Assembly: GCA_036365145.1 (NCBI GenBank)
Contig: JAEOAD010000029.1
Location: 18,172,001 to 18,236,000, forward strand
DNA: 64,000 nt
Reading direction: 5' to 3'
Source of the DNA: Orientallactaga sibirica
Taxonomy: Eukaryota; Chordata; Mammalia; Rodentia; Dipodidae
This document shows positions 1 to 11,971 of the stretch, one piece after another (position 1 is the stretch's first letter; each line of letters opens with the position of its first letter). The notes beneath the pieces were generated by a model. It did no database searches, was not told where the DNA came from, and saw nothing but the letters and a program-made list of their open reading frames with translations. Position numbers and translations under genes: made by a program.

Positions 1-1745
1 TTAAGCAATATAGAACTAAGGATATTATTCTCTGTGGAAGCAGCTGGTAGACATAAGATTTGGCGTATGGCAATTATATAAGCTTTTTGATTTTTGGTAA
101 GTGATTTAAGTCGCTTGGCTGAACATTAAAAGTGAGACCAAGAATAATGAAATTAGCTAGGAACTATTCAGATTAAAGACTCTGAGAATATGAAATGGAA
201 GAGGAAAGGAGATAAGCATTCAGAATTTTAGTAATAATTTTGCAAATTTTTACCTGTTACATACTGGGTATATATGTAGGATGGATCCTGAGTTTCTGGC
301 TTGGGTTCTGATTGGCTGGAAGTACAGTAGAGATGACAATGACAGGATCCACTATCAAAGGGACAGAGAAGGTAAATTCTGTTTTGGACAGTTACGCTTG
401 ATGTATCTCTCATTGACTAGTACATTGGAAGCAGCAGCTTCAGCAAATATATCCAGACCAGAAATCAGGGATGGTGTTATATTTTTACATTGGATGACAC
501 TCTTCTCTGAGAAAAATAAGTATTGTCAGCTTCATCAGAAGAAACTGAGTCCTGCATTCTCAAGATGAGACACTGAACATTAAACATGTTGACATTTCCC
601 TTATAGAAGGAGGGGAAAGTCATCAGACTCCCAGATCTCAGGCACTTTCTGTGCCAGATATTTGCAATGGCACTCAAGCCTTAATGCCTCAAGGTAAGAG
701 AGAATCAATAGAGCACAGGTGTTCTGGGGACAGAGCACTACATACATGGAGTTATGGCAAGTTCATCATCCATGCTAGAAGGCTCCAGCTGCTTTGGGGT
801 TTCCACAGTTCTATAACTAATCCCTCAACCAGGTTCTGTAAGGAATACTAATAAATTCATTTGTTGACCAAGTTGAACTTCAGTGGAATTGTTCTTTAAT
901 CTGTTCTGGGTGTCCTGTTTGTAGAAAGCAAGCACTCATGGTGTCTACCAAGAAAAGAGCTCATGCTACATAAACCAGAAATGGTAATGAATCTGATAAG
1001 AAGACTAGTTTGAGGAACAAGAAATGAGGGCATTAGGAATGTGGGTCAAAGCAAAAAGATAGATGTGTGTTAAAACATAGAGGAAAGACTGAGTTATCAA
1101 TTGTGATCCAAATGAATTATATTAAGGGACCGAAAATAGCCTAAGGATAACAGATCATGCATATTATACTTTCAAATATAATATATTTTAGAATTGCCCA
1201 AAATGTGATTTCAGTATATATTAATGTTGATTCAGCCAAACCTGCATCGAAACATGGCCAAGAAGAAATTAGGCAGGTTGGTGTAGCAGGTGTAATTACT
1301 ACTCTGTATGGTGCTGCTTAAGACTGACCTTTCTTTACTAATTATCTCACATTGTATAATAACAATTAGGGCAATTAAATGTAGATATGTTTGTTAAGGG
1401 AAACAATGACAAGCATTGCTCTTTTTACTGATTACAGAATCTCATTGGTCATTAAAAAAAGTGGCAGTGGGATCTTTTGCCAGTGTTACCATCAATTACA
1501 TCAAAACCAGAAGGGTGGTATTCACTATCAGAAATCGATCCTTGTCAAATAATTGTGCATAGCAGGATAATGTGTTCAGCAATTGATGATGTTATATGAA
1601 CTATAGGCAGCCATTTCTATGCATGCAGCAGGGTGCTTACATCTTTCCTAAATGCTTTCATACCAATAACACTTATATGCCAAAAATACCTGAGGTCATA
1701 ATGAAAGATTATGAACTTTTTTCTTCAAAAGCTATAGATTAATGC
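1..1745. other. unique AT-rich sequence, no gene recognised
   Basis: I see no repeat family, RNA gene or convincing exon here. The short frames at 281-568 and 651-851 have no recognisable domain. Composition is ordinary AT-rich mammalian intergenic or intronic DNA. Confidence 0.5.
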
Positions 1746-1749
1746 AGAC

Positions 1750-1812
1750 CTAAAATTGAACTCAGGGCTTTAAGTATGTTAGGCAGGCCTTATAACAACT
1801 AACCCATAGCCC
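1750..1812 (-). repeat. ID-like tRNA-derived SINE fragment
   Basis: The plus strand reads as the reverse complement of an ID-type SINE head: 'aattgaactcagggcttta', then 'ggcaggccttataac' and 'ccatagccccagc'. It is short and diverged, so the call is tentative. Confidence 0.35.
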
Positions 1813-2016
1813 CAGCTGCATACGCCTATTTTGATGTCTAGTGACTTTTGATACATTGGTGTAAATGATTCTGAAAGTGAGAAAAAATCATTATTATCAT
1901 AAACATTTACTGAGAGCTTTTTGCTACAAGGAAGTATTTTCATATCTTCACATGATTTCACTTACTACATAACCTCCACAATCCTATTCTTTTTTATAAT
2001 TGCATCATTAAGTTTT

Positions 2017-2179
2017 TTTGTTTGTTTGTTTGTTTTGTTTTGCAAGGAAGGGTCTCACTCTGGTCCAGGCTGACCTGGAATTAACTATGTAGTCTCAGGG
2101 TGGCCTCGAACTCTCGGCGATCCTCCTACCTCTGCCTCCTGAGTGCTGGGATTAAAGGCGTGCGCCACCAAGCCTGACA
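2017..2179 (-). repeat. B1 SINE (7SL-derived)
   Basis: A T-rich stretch (tttgtttgtttgttt) precedes the reverse complement of B1, including 'tgagtgctgggattaaagg' and 'tgtagtctcagggtggcctc'. The element is flanked by a perfect 13-bp target duplication, atcattaagtttt, at 2004-2016 and 2180-2192. B1 is a 7SL-RNA-derived, L1-mobilised rodent SINE. Confidence 0.9.
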
Positions 2180-2399
2180 ATCATTAAGTTTTAACAGTTA
2201 GAATTACATACATTTTTGAAGATGAGAATGTATAGACTGCACAGGATTTGCCTAAAAACTTGCCAAATTTCAAATAGCTAGTAACTAGTACAGGCAGGCT
2301 TTGAACACAGGTAGTATGGGTCAACAATCTTTGCTTTGAGTCATCAAGTCTCACTCAATACTTACAGGTTAAGTCACCATAAATACTTCCTAAAGTTAT

Positions 2400-2690
2400 G
2401 CGACCAGGGTTCTTGCTTGATGTCTCAGTGTTGAAAGCACTTGCTTCCTAAGCAGCACCAGAGATTCCCCAGAACCCGCATAAAGCTGGACACAGTGGCA
2501 CAAGCATCTGTAATTCCAATACATAAAATGATGATGGGAAGCAGAGTTAGAAGAATCCTGAATTTCACCATGGTTAACAACCAGCAAGTCCCTGTCCCAA
2601 ACAAGATGGCAGTTGAAAACGAACACCAACACCGGGAAGTTATCCTCTGACTCCACATGCACACACAGATACACCATCAAGAAAAGTAGA
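2400..2690 (+). repeat. B4-type SINE (ID-B1 fusion), degenerate
   Basis: An ID-like head ('agtgttgaaagcacttgcttcc') is followed by a B1-like body ('gctggacacagtggcacaag', 'tctgtaattccaatac') and a tail ending in ctctgactccacatgcacacac, typical of B4. Strongly diverged. Short frames on both strands here are by-products of the repeat. Confidence 0.6.
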
Positions 2691-2694
2691 CAAG

Positions 2695-4145
2695 CTAGAA
2701 CATTCTATCTACAGAAGAATTTGTTAGAATAGCTTGGGTAGGCTTAGAACATTAGAAGATTTTCCTCCACTAAAGAAAGGGAATTTAATTCTGAATCTTT
2801 CATAAGGGGATCCTTTATCAAGAAAATTTAGCTACCTCATGTATTTCTGGCCCCAGAATGAAGAGGCAAATTTAAGTGGAATACAGGGATTTTAATTGTG
2901 GCCACGTCAAAAGTCTATGAGTAATGCCACTGGGTATACTGGGGCAGATGGGCTTAACAATAATATGTCTTAGTGCCATAAGGAAGATTCTGTACACTTC
3001 AATTAATGAGACATCCAATTTTCCATGACTTTCTCTAGGCTGAAAACAAATAATAAAACTCCCCAGTTTATCTAGAGACATGAAGCTTAATGGTTGTTTA
3101 TGAAGATGTGGAAACAAATGAAGTAAACTTAAGAGAATACACAGAATCTATTTATCTAAGGCTTGATATACCAAGGGAGTTAGTAACAATGAACTTACAT
3201 TTGGCAGAAACTCAAAGAAAGGCAGAGGAGTTGAAGCTTCATAGATAAGACAAGGGAAGGCACATATTGGGCTGTATTCAGATGCTATTGATAGAGGCAT
3301 GGTGGAGTCAGGCTAAGTGGATTTTATATGGTTGACTCAGGGAGTAGATTAACCTTTCCTGGCTAGCCTGAATTGTAACAGGGGCCCATAACAGGGAAAT
3401 ATATTAGTCATTACTCATGTTCTTACAATCCTGTGTTTATTGCTACAGAAGCTGTATGTCAGAGTTCTGTTAGTATCTGGTTCAGACAAGTTTTATTTGC
3501 ATATTCAGCCTCTTATAGATATGTTTTAAGCATAAAATAGGGCCATTCTCAGACCTATATTGAAAAGTTCCTCATGGGTAACAATGGGGTTTTGGAAGTA
3601 TAAAGAAGACTCAATTATGAAAATATATAAAGCTTGGAGTGCTACTGTATAACTATGAATGAACAAATTTAGAAGTTAAGGTTTGACTGGAACTTCAGGG
3701 TGAGTTGATGTCATTAAATTTCCTTTTGGAAGAAAGTAATATTTTAACTCCCTTTCCTAGATACTATTAACAGTAATATCTCTGTCTAGTCAACCTGATA
3801 CAAGTCTAAGCTATGAGCCTACCCTACATAGGGCCTAAGGAATGGGAACAGAGTACCTAATTTCCATGAAGGCAAAGAGTATATTGCTAAAGCAAGATAA
3901 GACCTAAAGAGGGTTCATTAGTATAAAAGAAGGGCATTAAGGAAATAAAAGTGGGTAAGGTAGAATTTGGGGGTTTTATAATGAATTTTCAGGAGTTGGG
4001 GGTTTCAAAGAGTTAAAGCAAGCCAAATAAACTATAGTTTAGAAGACATTTTGAAGAAAGTATGTAGGGTTCCAGTGAGTTCTTTCAGATTGTGTCAGTG
4101 TACTGCATACATGTGAAGAAGCCATACAAAGTACTCAAAACATTG
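2695..4145. other. unique AT-rich sequence, no gene recognised
   Basis: No repeat family, RNA gene or convincing exon is visible. The minus-strand 81-codon frame at 2872-3117 has no recognisable domain. Confidence 0.45.
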
Positions 4146-4149
4146 AATT

Positions 4150-4522
4150 ACTTACTTTTTCATTTTTGGAGCAGAATACCTAACCAGAAGCATCCTAAGG
4201 AAGATAAGGTTTATTTCCATTAGAGTTTGGTGGACCATGGTGCTGATAGCATGACAGAAGAAGCACAGCTGGTCACATTGAGTCTCAGTCAGGAAGCAGA
4301 GAGTGATGACAGTGATGACTGCTACTGCTCAGCTTGCTTTTGTTCAGTAGGGGCCATAGATCACTGAATGGTGCCCACCCCCACTGTTAGAGTGAGTCCT
4401 TCCTCCTCAATTAACCTAATCTAGAAATGCCCTCACAGACATGATCAGGGATTTTATTTCCATGGTGATTATCTATCCTTATAAATTGACAACCAGAATT
4501 AACCATTACAACAAGAAGGTGT
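4150..4522 (-). repeat. rodent LTR-like dispersed repeat, copy 1
   Basis: This is the reverse complement of the family also present at 10110-10475 and 41035-41330. Diagnostic strings are 'attaacctaatctagaaatg', 'ccctcacagacatg' and, at the end, 'aaattgacaaccag...attaaccatta'. I recognise it as a common rodent dispersed repeat whose sense 3' part carries 'gtgagccaaaataaac', but I cannot name the family. Coverage is nearly full length. Confidence 0.6.
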
Positions 4523-4524
4523 AA

Positions 4525-5780
4525 TGGTTACCACAGGGGAACCATTGCATATGGAAGAGCAAAGATGCTACAATAGTTATTTTTAAGATATAGTTATTAA
4601 ATGCTTAGTCATAAAGAACCATATAAAAACTACTGATGTTTTACAAGATGCTTGAGAGATATGAATTAATTTTAGTAAAAGATAAATATTATGAACTTTG
4701 ATCATGTACTTGATCAATCATCTGCCACTCATTTATTGATGTTGCCAATTAACTAATACTATGAATTTCTGAAAGAGAGACTGGCTGAGAAAACGTTCTC
4801 AATCGGGACTAGCTATCATTTTTCAAGCTTTTAAATTTATATAAGAGACAAAGTAATGAAACAACAACAAAACATAAGCTCAACCAAAGAAGTATATAGA
4901 TGGAAAAGGGAACGATGCTCACAGAGCAACTTTATTGTCATAATAAAGGTTACTCACAATATGTCATGGGAACATAGAGGAGAAAAACATTTGAAAATAT
5001 CAATCATGGAAGTGAGAAACCCATTTGGTACAATTCCATGAACATTAAAATTAAAAGGTTGTTTTGTGTTAGCATTCAAGTGTCCCAGATGGGAACTGAT
5101 TAAACTTGGCCTGACTGACCTACTGAAAGAATCAATTCTGATTTAAGAGATGAATTAAGGGTTTTCTTTTTAAAATTTCTAATTTAAGAGCTCTTTAATT
5201 TCACACTAATTTAAGTCAAAGCACTTTAAATTGACACATGTCTCCATAGGACTAGTTGGCATTAATTGAATACTCGTATATGCAATTCTATTCTTGATGC
5301 CAAGATTTTAAATTATATACCCCAGTTATTACTCATGTAGCTGAAATTAATGGAAGACAAAAGCTATTACTGCTAATTAAACACAAATATATCATGCAAT
5401 CCTCAAAATGCATCCCAATGGAATTACTAATTCTATTTAAGTTTTATTGAGACTTTGTTATAGCTAACTCTAAACCAAAAGGTTGGCACTGCTTTTTTTT
5501 AGAAACCTATGCTGCTTCCTGACACATACTCATCAATTAATGTTATCTAAGTCAATACAAGTAAATACTTCTGTGTAAAAATCATAGAAATATATCACAT
5601 CTTCAACTATAAATAAAAATAACTAGAAAGAATTATAACCTTTAAGAATAGAGTTTGCAAATTACATTATTTTACTGCTACTGGGAATATAAGGAAGTAG
5701 GTACTTAATATCTGAGTAGATTCAGAATTAGGGAAGTTAAAAATACTTAAAGTTACAAAATGCCGGCAGAGCCAGACCCA
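4525..5780. other. unique AT-rich sequence, no gene recognised
   Basis: Very AT-rich, with no repeat family identified. The 61-codon frame at 4856-5041 looks like chance. Confidence 0.45.
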
Positions 5781-5784
5781 ATTT

Positions 5785-6060
5785 AACTTTTTCCTTTAGC
5801 AAATATTAATTGAGCACCAGCTTTATTCTTGAAGTGGTCAGGCATTTGGGATGATTGAGTAAGCAAAACTAGTTCTGCTACCCACAGAGAATTAAATTCT
5901 AGCTAAATCAATAAACAAATAAGCAGTTTAGCATGCCATAGATGTTGAGGTCAGGGATGTCATAAATGCATGAGGAAGGGTAGAACAGAATAAGGAGTCT
6001 GGGCTGGGCAGGATAAAGTAGCAGTCAGGGAAGGCCTTGTGAAGCAGGTCTCACTGGGAA
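5785..6060 (+). repeat. possible ancient mammalian dispersed repeat
   Basis: The order 'aaatattaattgagcacca', 'aataaacaaataagcag', 'gtcagggaaggccttgtga' matches an old repeat widespread in placental mammals whose name I cannot give with certainty. It is followed directly by a GA-rich simple repeat. Confidence 0.4.
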
Positions 6061-6069
6061 AATACCTTA

Positions 6070-6071
6070 AT

Positions 6072-6106
<35 letters not shown>
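6070..6106. repeat. (GA)n simple repeat
   Basis: A run of gagaga with one interruption. It accounts for the arginine/glutamate-rich start of the frame at 6070-6378, which is therefore not a gene. Confidence 0.9.
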
Positions 6107-6589
6107 TCCTACTGGGAATATTGAGAAAGCACTGCAAGCTTTCAAGTGGGGTTGGCTTCCAAACTCCAGTCAAGACCACTGATACAGAGAATTCACTGCT
6201 GTTCTGTTTCTTTTTGACTTTCCCCCCATACCCTTCAGGTAGAAAATGGGCGAACTTTTCTCTGCTTCAGCACCAAGTTATATTTTTTTATATTGACTTC
6301 TTTATTTCTTTTTGTATGCTAACACTATATTACATTTTAAAATTTATTTTAATGTTACATTCATGGTGGTGCCTTTGATAGCCTCCTCCCTGTCCTCCCC
6401 CCTCTGAAGGGATTCTCCTAGAAAACAAGCTTTACTTTTATCAATTCACCTGTTCTACTCTTATGCTCTAGTCATGGCAAACTCAAGATTCACTTGTTCC
6501 CAAAGTTTTGATGAATTTATTACAGGACAAAGGAGGTAGAAACATATTTAAATCTCAATTATTTGGTTTTGTTTTGTTTTATGTCATGT

Positions 6590-6945
6590 ATTTGGCAAGT
6601 ATTCATGTATTCATGTTCATATATGTGTAGGTGCACATGTTTGTGGATGAAAAGTCATGTGTGTCCATATGGGGCCAGAGGACAACCTTAGGTGTCATTT
6701 CTCAAGTACACCATCCACCTCTTTTTGAGATAGGATCTTTCATTGTCCTGAAGGTAGCTGGTTAAGCTAGACTGGGTGGCCAGCAAACCTCAGGGATCCT
6801 TTTACATTTGCTTTCCTGGCACTGGGATAATGGGCATGCATTTCTGTTCCTGGAATGTTAATATGGGTTCTGGATATCAACCTCAGGATCTCATGTTTGT
6901 GAGTAAGCACTGTACCACTTGAGCTGTTTCCCCAGCCCATCAATC
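6590..6945 (-). repeat. B4-type SINE
   Basis: Reverse complement of a B4 element: a CA/TG-rich edge, 'ccagaggacaaccttaggtg', a B1-like middle ('ggcactgggataatgggcatg') and the ID-like end 'gtaagcactgtaccacttgagc...ccccagccca'. Confidence 0.75.
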
Positions 6946-6949
6946 ATAT

Positions 6950-9385
6950 TTAAGTAGATTTTTAAAAACACTGGTTGAAGGCTTTCTTCAAAAGCCCTCT
7001 TTCAAGATGAATTGCTGGAAGTAAAACTTGTTTTCTAGTTAAAAGAAATAATATTGTGTCAGCATATGAAAAGGAAATAAGGAAGTCAATATTAAAAATA
7101 TAACTTGGTGTTAAAGGGGAGAAAAGTCAGCCCACTGTCTACCCCGGAGGAATCTGTACATGAAAAATGTAAAAAGAATGAGGTTTGCAAGTTTTATCCT
7201 TACAAAAGATGCTGCTGTAAGGGTTTAAGTTGTTTTAATCTTCTCTCTGCATACTGCTGGTTTTCTTGTCCTTGCAAAAGCCATTTGGTATCTGTTCATG
7301 ATCTGTGAAAACAAGGGCAATGATCTCTTTCCTCTCTAGATCCTTTGTGGTAATTTAGTGACTTTAATATCGAACACTAACTACTATGCCCATTGCCTTT
7401 GTTCTCAAAACTCACACCACTGACCTAATAATGGAAGAAGTGACAGCCATGTCTACAGCCACTTGCAACAAAAGACTCTCTGTAGCCTCATATTGCAGGA
7501 TAATGAAGAGAAATTACAAGTGCTTAGAGAGCTGCAACTACCCAGAGAGGATTTGGGGTTGAAATGAAAGGAACAGTCTCAATGATGTCCTTATAAATGT
7601 GCCAGTGGCCTAATGGGAGAGCAGGCATGCTTCCTAGTTAATTTCCCATATTAGTGTAATGAGAAGAAATAGACAACTGCCAGCAGGTTCACCTGGCTAA
7701 TGTCTCAGCAAGAAGACATGGCACAGCTTCTGCTAAAAAGAGTTAAAGGTGAGCAAAAATATACATCATTCTAATCTGCTTATTTTGGCCTTACACAATA
7801 GCACTGTAGAACCAATATGGAGAGGGGTTGGGGGTGATGCTGATCATTTATAGCTCATTTCTTCTTCCTCATCCTGAGTTTTGGGGGAAAGATTTTATTT
7901 TAATGAAATTCTGCTGTCTGAAATATCCCTGGGGTGTCAAGCTAAACCTTGTACTTCCTGTTACTAGGAATAGCTCCCCAGACACTCACATGAATACCCA
8001 TTTCTGTGAATGTTCATTCTGCTGGTTTTCAGAAATGCAATACTGAGTATTCATTTTTCAAGCTAAATAGCAACTATTCAACCTAAGAACCGACTTCCCC
8101 TAGAATTTTGACAAGAAACAAATGAACATAATATAAATGTGCCATAAATACTTGTCCATAATCACAGACTGGAAAAACTGCTGATGCCCTACACAAATGT
8201 TCCACAGTGAAGCCATGGAATGACTGGTTAAAGGATTGTACTTATTAGGTTTTAGCATTACAGATCCCCTGGGAATACAAGAATGGTTATAAAGTATTTG
8301 TATGGCATACTTTTCTAAAATGCTTCACAACTATTAGCTATTCCTGACAACAGTGCCATGAGAATTGCCAAATGAGTTTCTGTTTCCTCGGTGCTCCAAT
8401 ATGGAGGTGGATATAGAAAATATCTGCCCACCAAGGTAGCAGGGAGGTTGTGGATGGCAATAGTAGTCCTGAGATAATGAAGTACAGGTAGTAGACTCCA
8501 ACAAGTTCACTGATCAAGCTTCACAGTTGAAAACATTGAACATGAGGATACTTGTGTCTTTAAATGACTGAAATACTGGATTGATTTTGATCCACTTTCA
8601 TTTGTAATGATTTTAAGAATTTAATAATACCCATTATCCATAATGAATTACTCTTTATTATCTGCCAGGATCATAAGTAATAAGTGTAGTATAACAAATG
8701 TGGACATGACTTGGAATCAAGCCCACTCCTATTATTAACAAAGAAACTTAGGCAAGTAACTTCACTAATTTTTATTCATCTGAAAGTAACATTTTCTGAA
8801 CTATTGATTTTTAATGTCCTTTCTGGCTTTAAAAGCTAGTAACTTTATACCTTTCCTCATCATATAGTTTAAGTTCCAACATTGTATCTTTTTCCTCCTC
8901 ATTATTGACTGGAAAAGGTAATGAACTTATATTAAAACTTTCTGTTAGTAACTAGCTACCCTTTCTAACACCATGACTATTTGTGAGCTGATAGCATTCC
9001 CAGTATTGGCTATCCCCAACTTGCTACAGAACAGTTCCTATCAGAGGGGAAGAGGAAGATGAAGATAAAGGAAACTGACAACTGTGAAAAAAGAAATGAA
9101 TCACTGTATTCAGTAATGAAGTCTATTAATTAATATTTTCTCAGCAGAGGATAACTGAAGGTACATTCTTGTACTAAGTACGTTTCAAAACTATAGTAAA
9201 TTGTCCAAAATTGATTTTAGCTGACTTCATTTCCTTGAGCCATGGATTAAAAGTTTCAGTTGGTGAGTAATTCTTGGGTACATATGTATTTTACTATGAT
9301 GTTAGATGAAAGATGGACTTGGTTGAAGGGTCACAAAGATAACCTGAGCCCTGTTTCCCATTTGTGATAGCAACCAATCTATTGT
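6950..9385. other. mostly unique sequence, no gene recognised
   Basis: No exon or RNA gene is supported apart from a MIR-like fragment (listed separately). The cysteine-rich 67-codon frame at 7105-7308 has no family resemblance that I can see and no regular cysteine spacing. The 72-codon frame at 7828-8046 is likewise unremarkable. Confidence 0.4.
8698..8802 (+). repeat. MIR-like ancient SINE fragment
   Basis: The string 'gacttggaatcaagccca' followed by 'cttaggcaagtaacttcac' and 'ttcatctgaaa' follows the order of the MIR core (tRNA-derived ancient mammalian SINE). Heavily diverged. Confidence 0.5.
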
Positions 9386-9395
9386 GAAACCCTGG

Positions 9396-9490
9396 CCCTA
9401 GCTTTCATTGTGAAACATGTTTAAAAATAAGAAGATACCCTGGCTTTCATTGCTGAAAACATGTTTAAAAGGGAAAAAAAAATAAGAAGA
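9396..9490. repeat. short imperfect tandem duplication
   Basis: Two adjacent copies (9396-9435 and 9438-9490) share the order 'ccct(a/g)gctttcattg', 'aacatgtttaaaa', 'aataagaaga'. The second copy carries extra A and G bases. It looks like a local slippage or unequal-exchange duplication. Confidence 0.75.
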
Positions 9491-9509
9491 ATGGACTTTG
9501 TTTAACCCA

Positions 9510-9700
9510 ATATATTCAATGTTTTATCTTAGTTTGCATCTGCAATCACCTTCCTGCAATGTCACTGGGGCTGGTCTTAAAACTATTTATAAGAGCAGTT
9601 CCTGGTCTTTTGGCTGTAGTTTTGCTCAGTCATCTCTCTGTTTGGCCCTGTGAAAGTAGGGCTTCTCCTGCCAAAATACCTTCTGGTTTAATTTCTTATG
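9510..9700 (+). repeat. partial ERVL-MaLR LTR
   Basis: It shares with the LTR at 21093-21479 the blocks 'aatatattca.tgttttat', 'tttgcatctgcaatcacctt', 'ttttggctgtagttttgctc' and 'tttggccctgtg'. Both ends are missing or decayed. Confidence 0.6.
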
Positions 9701-9917
9701 GGAAGGAATGGACATAAAGGGGGTGTCAAATTATTTAGAATTCTTTATGATGAAGCCATCAATCAAGTGGCAGAGGGCAGTAGGGGCAAAACAAAACTGT
9801 AGTTGGAACTTCTGGTTCCCTCTTGGATTGTGTCCTCCACTCTTTGCAAATATGCATTCACTTCACCAATCTGCTTTCTTGCTTTCTGTTACTTTGTGTC
9901 TTATTGAAGTCTTCTTG

Positions 9918-10072
9918 AAGAATATGCAAGGAAAGATCCTTTTATTGGTTCATAAGCATGATGATTGGGTGCTAATACACTTGCATGACGTGTGCCTCCC
10001 ACAATCCTTGTTAAGCGCTGACACATTACCTGTCTCACGTTAAAAAAATAAATAAATAAAAGAATATGCAAG
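9918..10072 (+). repeat. retrotransposition unit carrying a U13 copy (13-bp TSD)
   Basis: The 13-bp sequence aagaatatgcaag occurs exactly at 9918-9930 and 10060-10072. Between the copies lie the U13-like body and an A-rich tail (10042-10059, AAAT repeats). Exact flanking duplication plus A tail shows L1-mediated insertion of an RNA copy. Confidence 0.9.
9935..10041 (+). pseudogene. SNORD13: U13 (SNORD13) snoRNA retropseudogene
   Basis: The 107-bp body follows U13 C/D-box snoRNA from end to end: a gatccttttattggttca start, a region around 'catgatgattgggtgctaat', then 'cttgcatgacgtgtgcc', 'ccttgttaagcgctgacac' and 'attacctgtct' at the 3' end. U13 is a roughly 104-nt nucleolar RNA involved in 18S rRNA processing and acetylation, normally transcribed from its own gene. 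The C box (ATGATGA, 9958-9964) is intact. The D box, expected as CTGA near the 3' end, reads CTCA at 10034-10037, so a normal snoRNP is unlikely. The A tail and flanking duplication mark it as a processed copy, and I see no promoter. Overlapping protein frames here are coincidental. Confidence 0.88.
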
Positions 10073-10109
10073 AATGGACAATGTCCACTAATACACAACT
10101 GACAAAGAA

Positions 10110-10475
10110 TATGATATTATGATAGCTGATATTGATTATCATCTTGACAAGAACTAGATTCACCTAGGAGAAAAGCCCTTTGTGTAGTCCTGTGAGTGAT
10201 ATTTTGGCTTAAATAAGGCAGAAAGACCCATCATAACAATGGGAGGCATCATTCTATGGGTTAAGAAGATGGACTGAAAAAGGAGCAGAGTATCCGCTCT
10301 TATCACTCTCAGTTCCTGGCTGAATTCTATGTGATCAGCTGCCTCACATTCCTGCAGGCATGATGAACTATACCCTCAAACTGTGAGCCAAAATAAACCC
10401 CTCTTTCCAGCACAAATAACTGACCCAGATATAACGGGCGATTTTTGTTGGCAATAAAATAAGAGGTTTACAACC
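10110..10475 (+). repeat. rodent LTR-like dispersed repeat, copy 2
   Basis: Sense copy of the family at 4150-4522: 'gattatcatcttgacaag', 'agattcacctaggag', 'cctgtgagtgat', 'gatcagctgcctcac', 'ctgtgagccaaaataaaccc'. The aataaa within the last block and the overall build resemble an LTR 3' part, but I cannot prove the class. Confidence 0.65.
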
Positions 10476-10624
10476 AGAGTCTGCTTGAGGGAAAGTGGGT
10501 ACAGAGTACAAATGGGAAGGCATTTTGCTTATGACAAAGTGACTATAGAACTTTATCACTAATGTAAAGAGAAGAAAGTAGCATAGAAAGATAGATGAAC
10601 TTTCAATGTGTGCTTAATATTTAG

Positions 10625-11160
10625 GTATGGCTGTTTGAGCACCTTAAATGTGTATGTACTGAAATTGAATCCTTGCTCTGAGGAACAAAAGAGTGGAAAT
10701 GATTTAGATTATGTTGTTAGTAGCAGTCACTTGTTTGTCCTGAGACAGAGTCTCAATCTGTGTCCTAGGCTGATCTGGAGCTCACTATATAGCCCAGGTT
10801 TGCCTTGAGTTCATATCAATCCTCATACCTCAGCCTTTTGAGTGTTGGGATTACAGGTGTGAACCACCACACCTATCTAGAAGTAGAGTCTTTGGGAGAT
10901 AATTAACATTAGTTAAGGTCATCAGAAAGGTCCCCCAGTTATTAAACAGGGGTGGCTTTGAAGAAATGGGAAGAACAGAAGAAATACACATACACACATA
11001 ATATCTCTCAGCTGCATGAAAACATTTTGAAGTTGTACCAGTATATAAAACATCACCCAATGCACCTTCTCAATTTTAAGCCTCTAGAACTGTGAGCACA
11101 AATAAACTACCTTTTATTATTCACAAAGTAGCCTGCCTTAGTTTCATTTGTAGTAACACA
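10625..11160 (+). repeat. old MaLR (MLT1/MST-like) LTR split by a B1
   Basis: The 5' part (10625-10735) and 3' part (10880-11160) together follow an MLT1/MST-type LTR: 'actgaaattgaatccttgc', 'gtctttgggagataatta', 'aagcctctagaactgtgagc', 'aataaactaccttttatta'. A minus-strand B1 interrupts it. High divergence is consistent with great age. Confidence 0.5.
10735..10876 (-). repeat. B1 SINE
   Basis: Reverse complement of B1: 'tcctgagacagagtctcaat', 'gctgatctggagctcactat', 'tgagtgttgggattacagg', 'gtgaaccaccacacct'. Inserted in the older LTR at 10625-11160. Confidence 0.85.
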
Positions 11161-11164
11161 ATTA

Positions 11165-11970
11165 GATTTAAAGAGATTTTTTTTTTTACTATTGTTTCTA
11201 ATTGATCTTAGTTTCATCAAATTTTGTGTGTGGAAATTGAATTGTTGGTGATTTAATAATTCTTCATTCTCATTTTTGACAACTATACATTCACATGCTT
11301 GCCATATTCTCAATGTGAACACCTGCTGTGGGCTATGTGACATGATTTTAGTCAATGGAATGTTACTGGATATGATGGCATCATCTATCACTTTTACCAA
11401 CAAACATAAACATTATTCATATTTTAAAAATAATTTTCACAAAGACTTATTGGTTCTAACATTAATGGTTCTAACCTTTAAATAATGATATTATAATTAA
11501 TTGTATTTTCAGCTTTAGTTCCAGTACAATGTAGCTTTGCTTTGATCAGCAGATTAAGAATATAAGGAATGGCTTGAGAACTGCTGTGCTGAAACTCACC
11601 TGAGCAAATGGTGGTAACATCTCAAGCTGCTGAAAAGATATTTCTACTGAGAAATACCTTCAATTCCCTAAAAATGTCTCATTTTTGATGAACATAACAT
11701 ATTTGCTTTGAGACAGGCAAAGATTCTCTTAGAATTCAAACTGCTATCACCACTAATTGCATTCCTTCCTGACACTGTCTCATATGAACTAGAAGAAACT
11801 AGAAGGTAAAATGTGATCTGGCCAGGGAATTTCCTGCTAGGATTTGCACAGATTATGTAGGTTTTCCAGTTGCAAGGTAAACAAAATCCTACAAAAAGAG
11901 TCAGTCCTACCTGGAGACAGTCTTGGTGGAGGTTGGCTTTATTTCTTGAAAGATCAATTGCATGTCTTCA
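11165..11970. other. unique AT-rich sequence, no gene recognised
   Basis: No repeat or gene identified. The frames at 11107-11403 (minus) and 11276-11485 (plus) overlap each other and show no domain. Confidence 0.4.
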
Positions 11971-11971
11971 T

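Noticed and set aside
7105..7308. cysteine-rich 67-codon frame as a small secreted peptide
   Set aside because: No signal peptide at the start, no regular cysteine pattern, no supporting gene structure.
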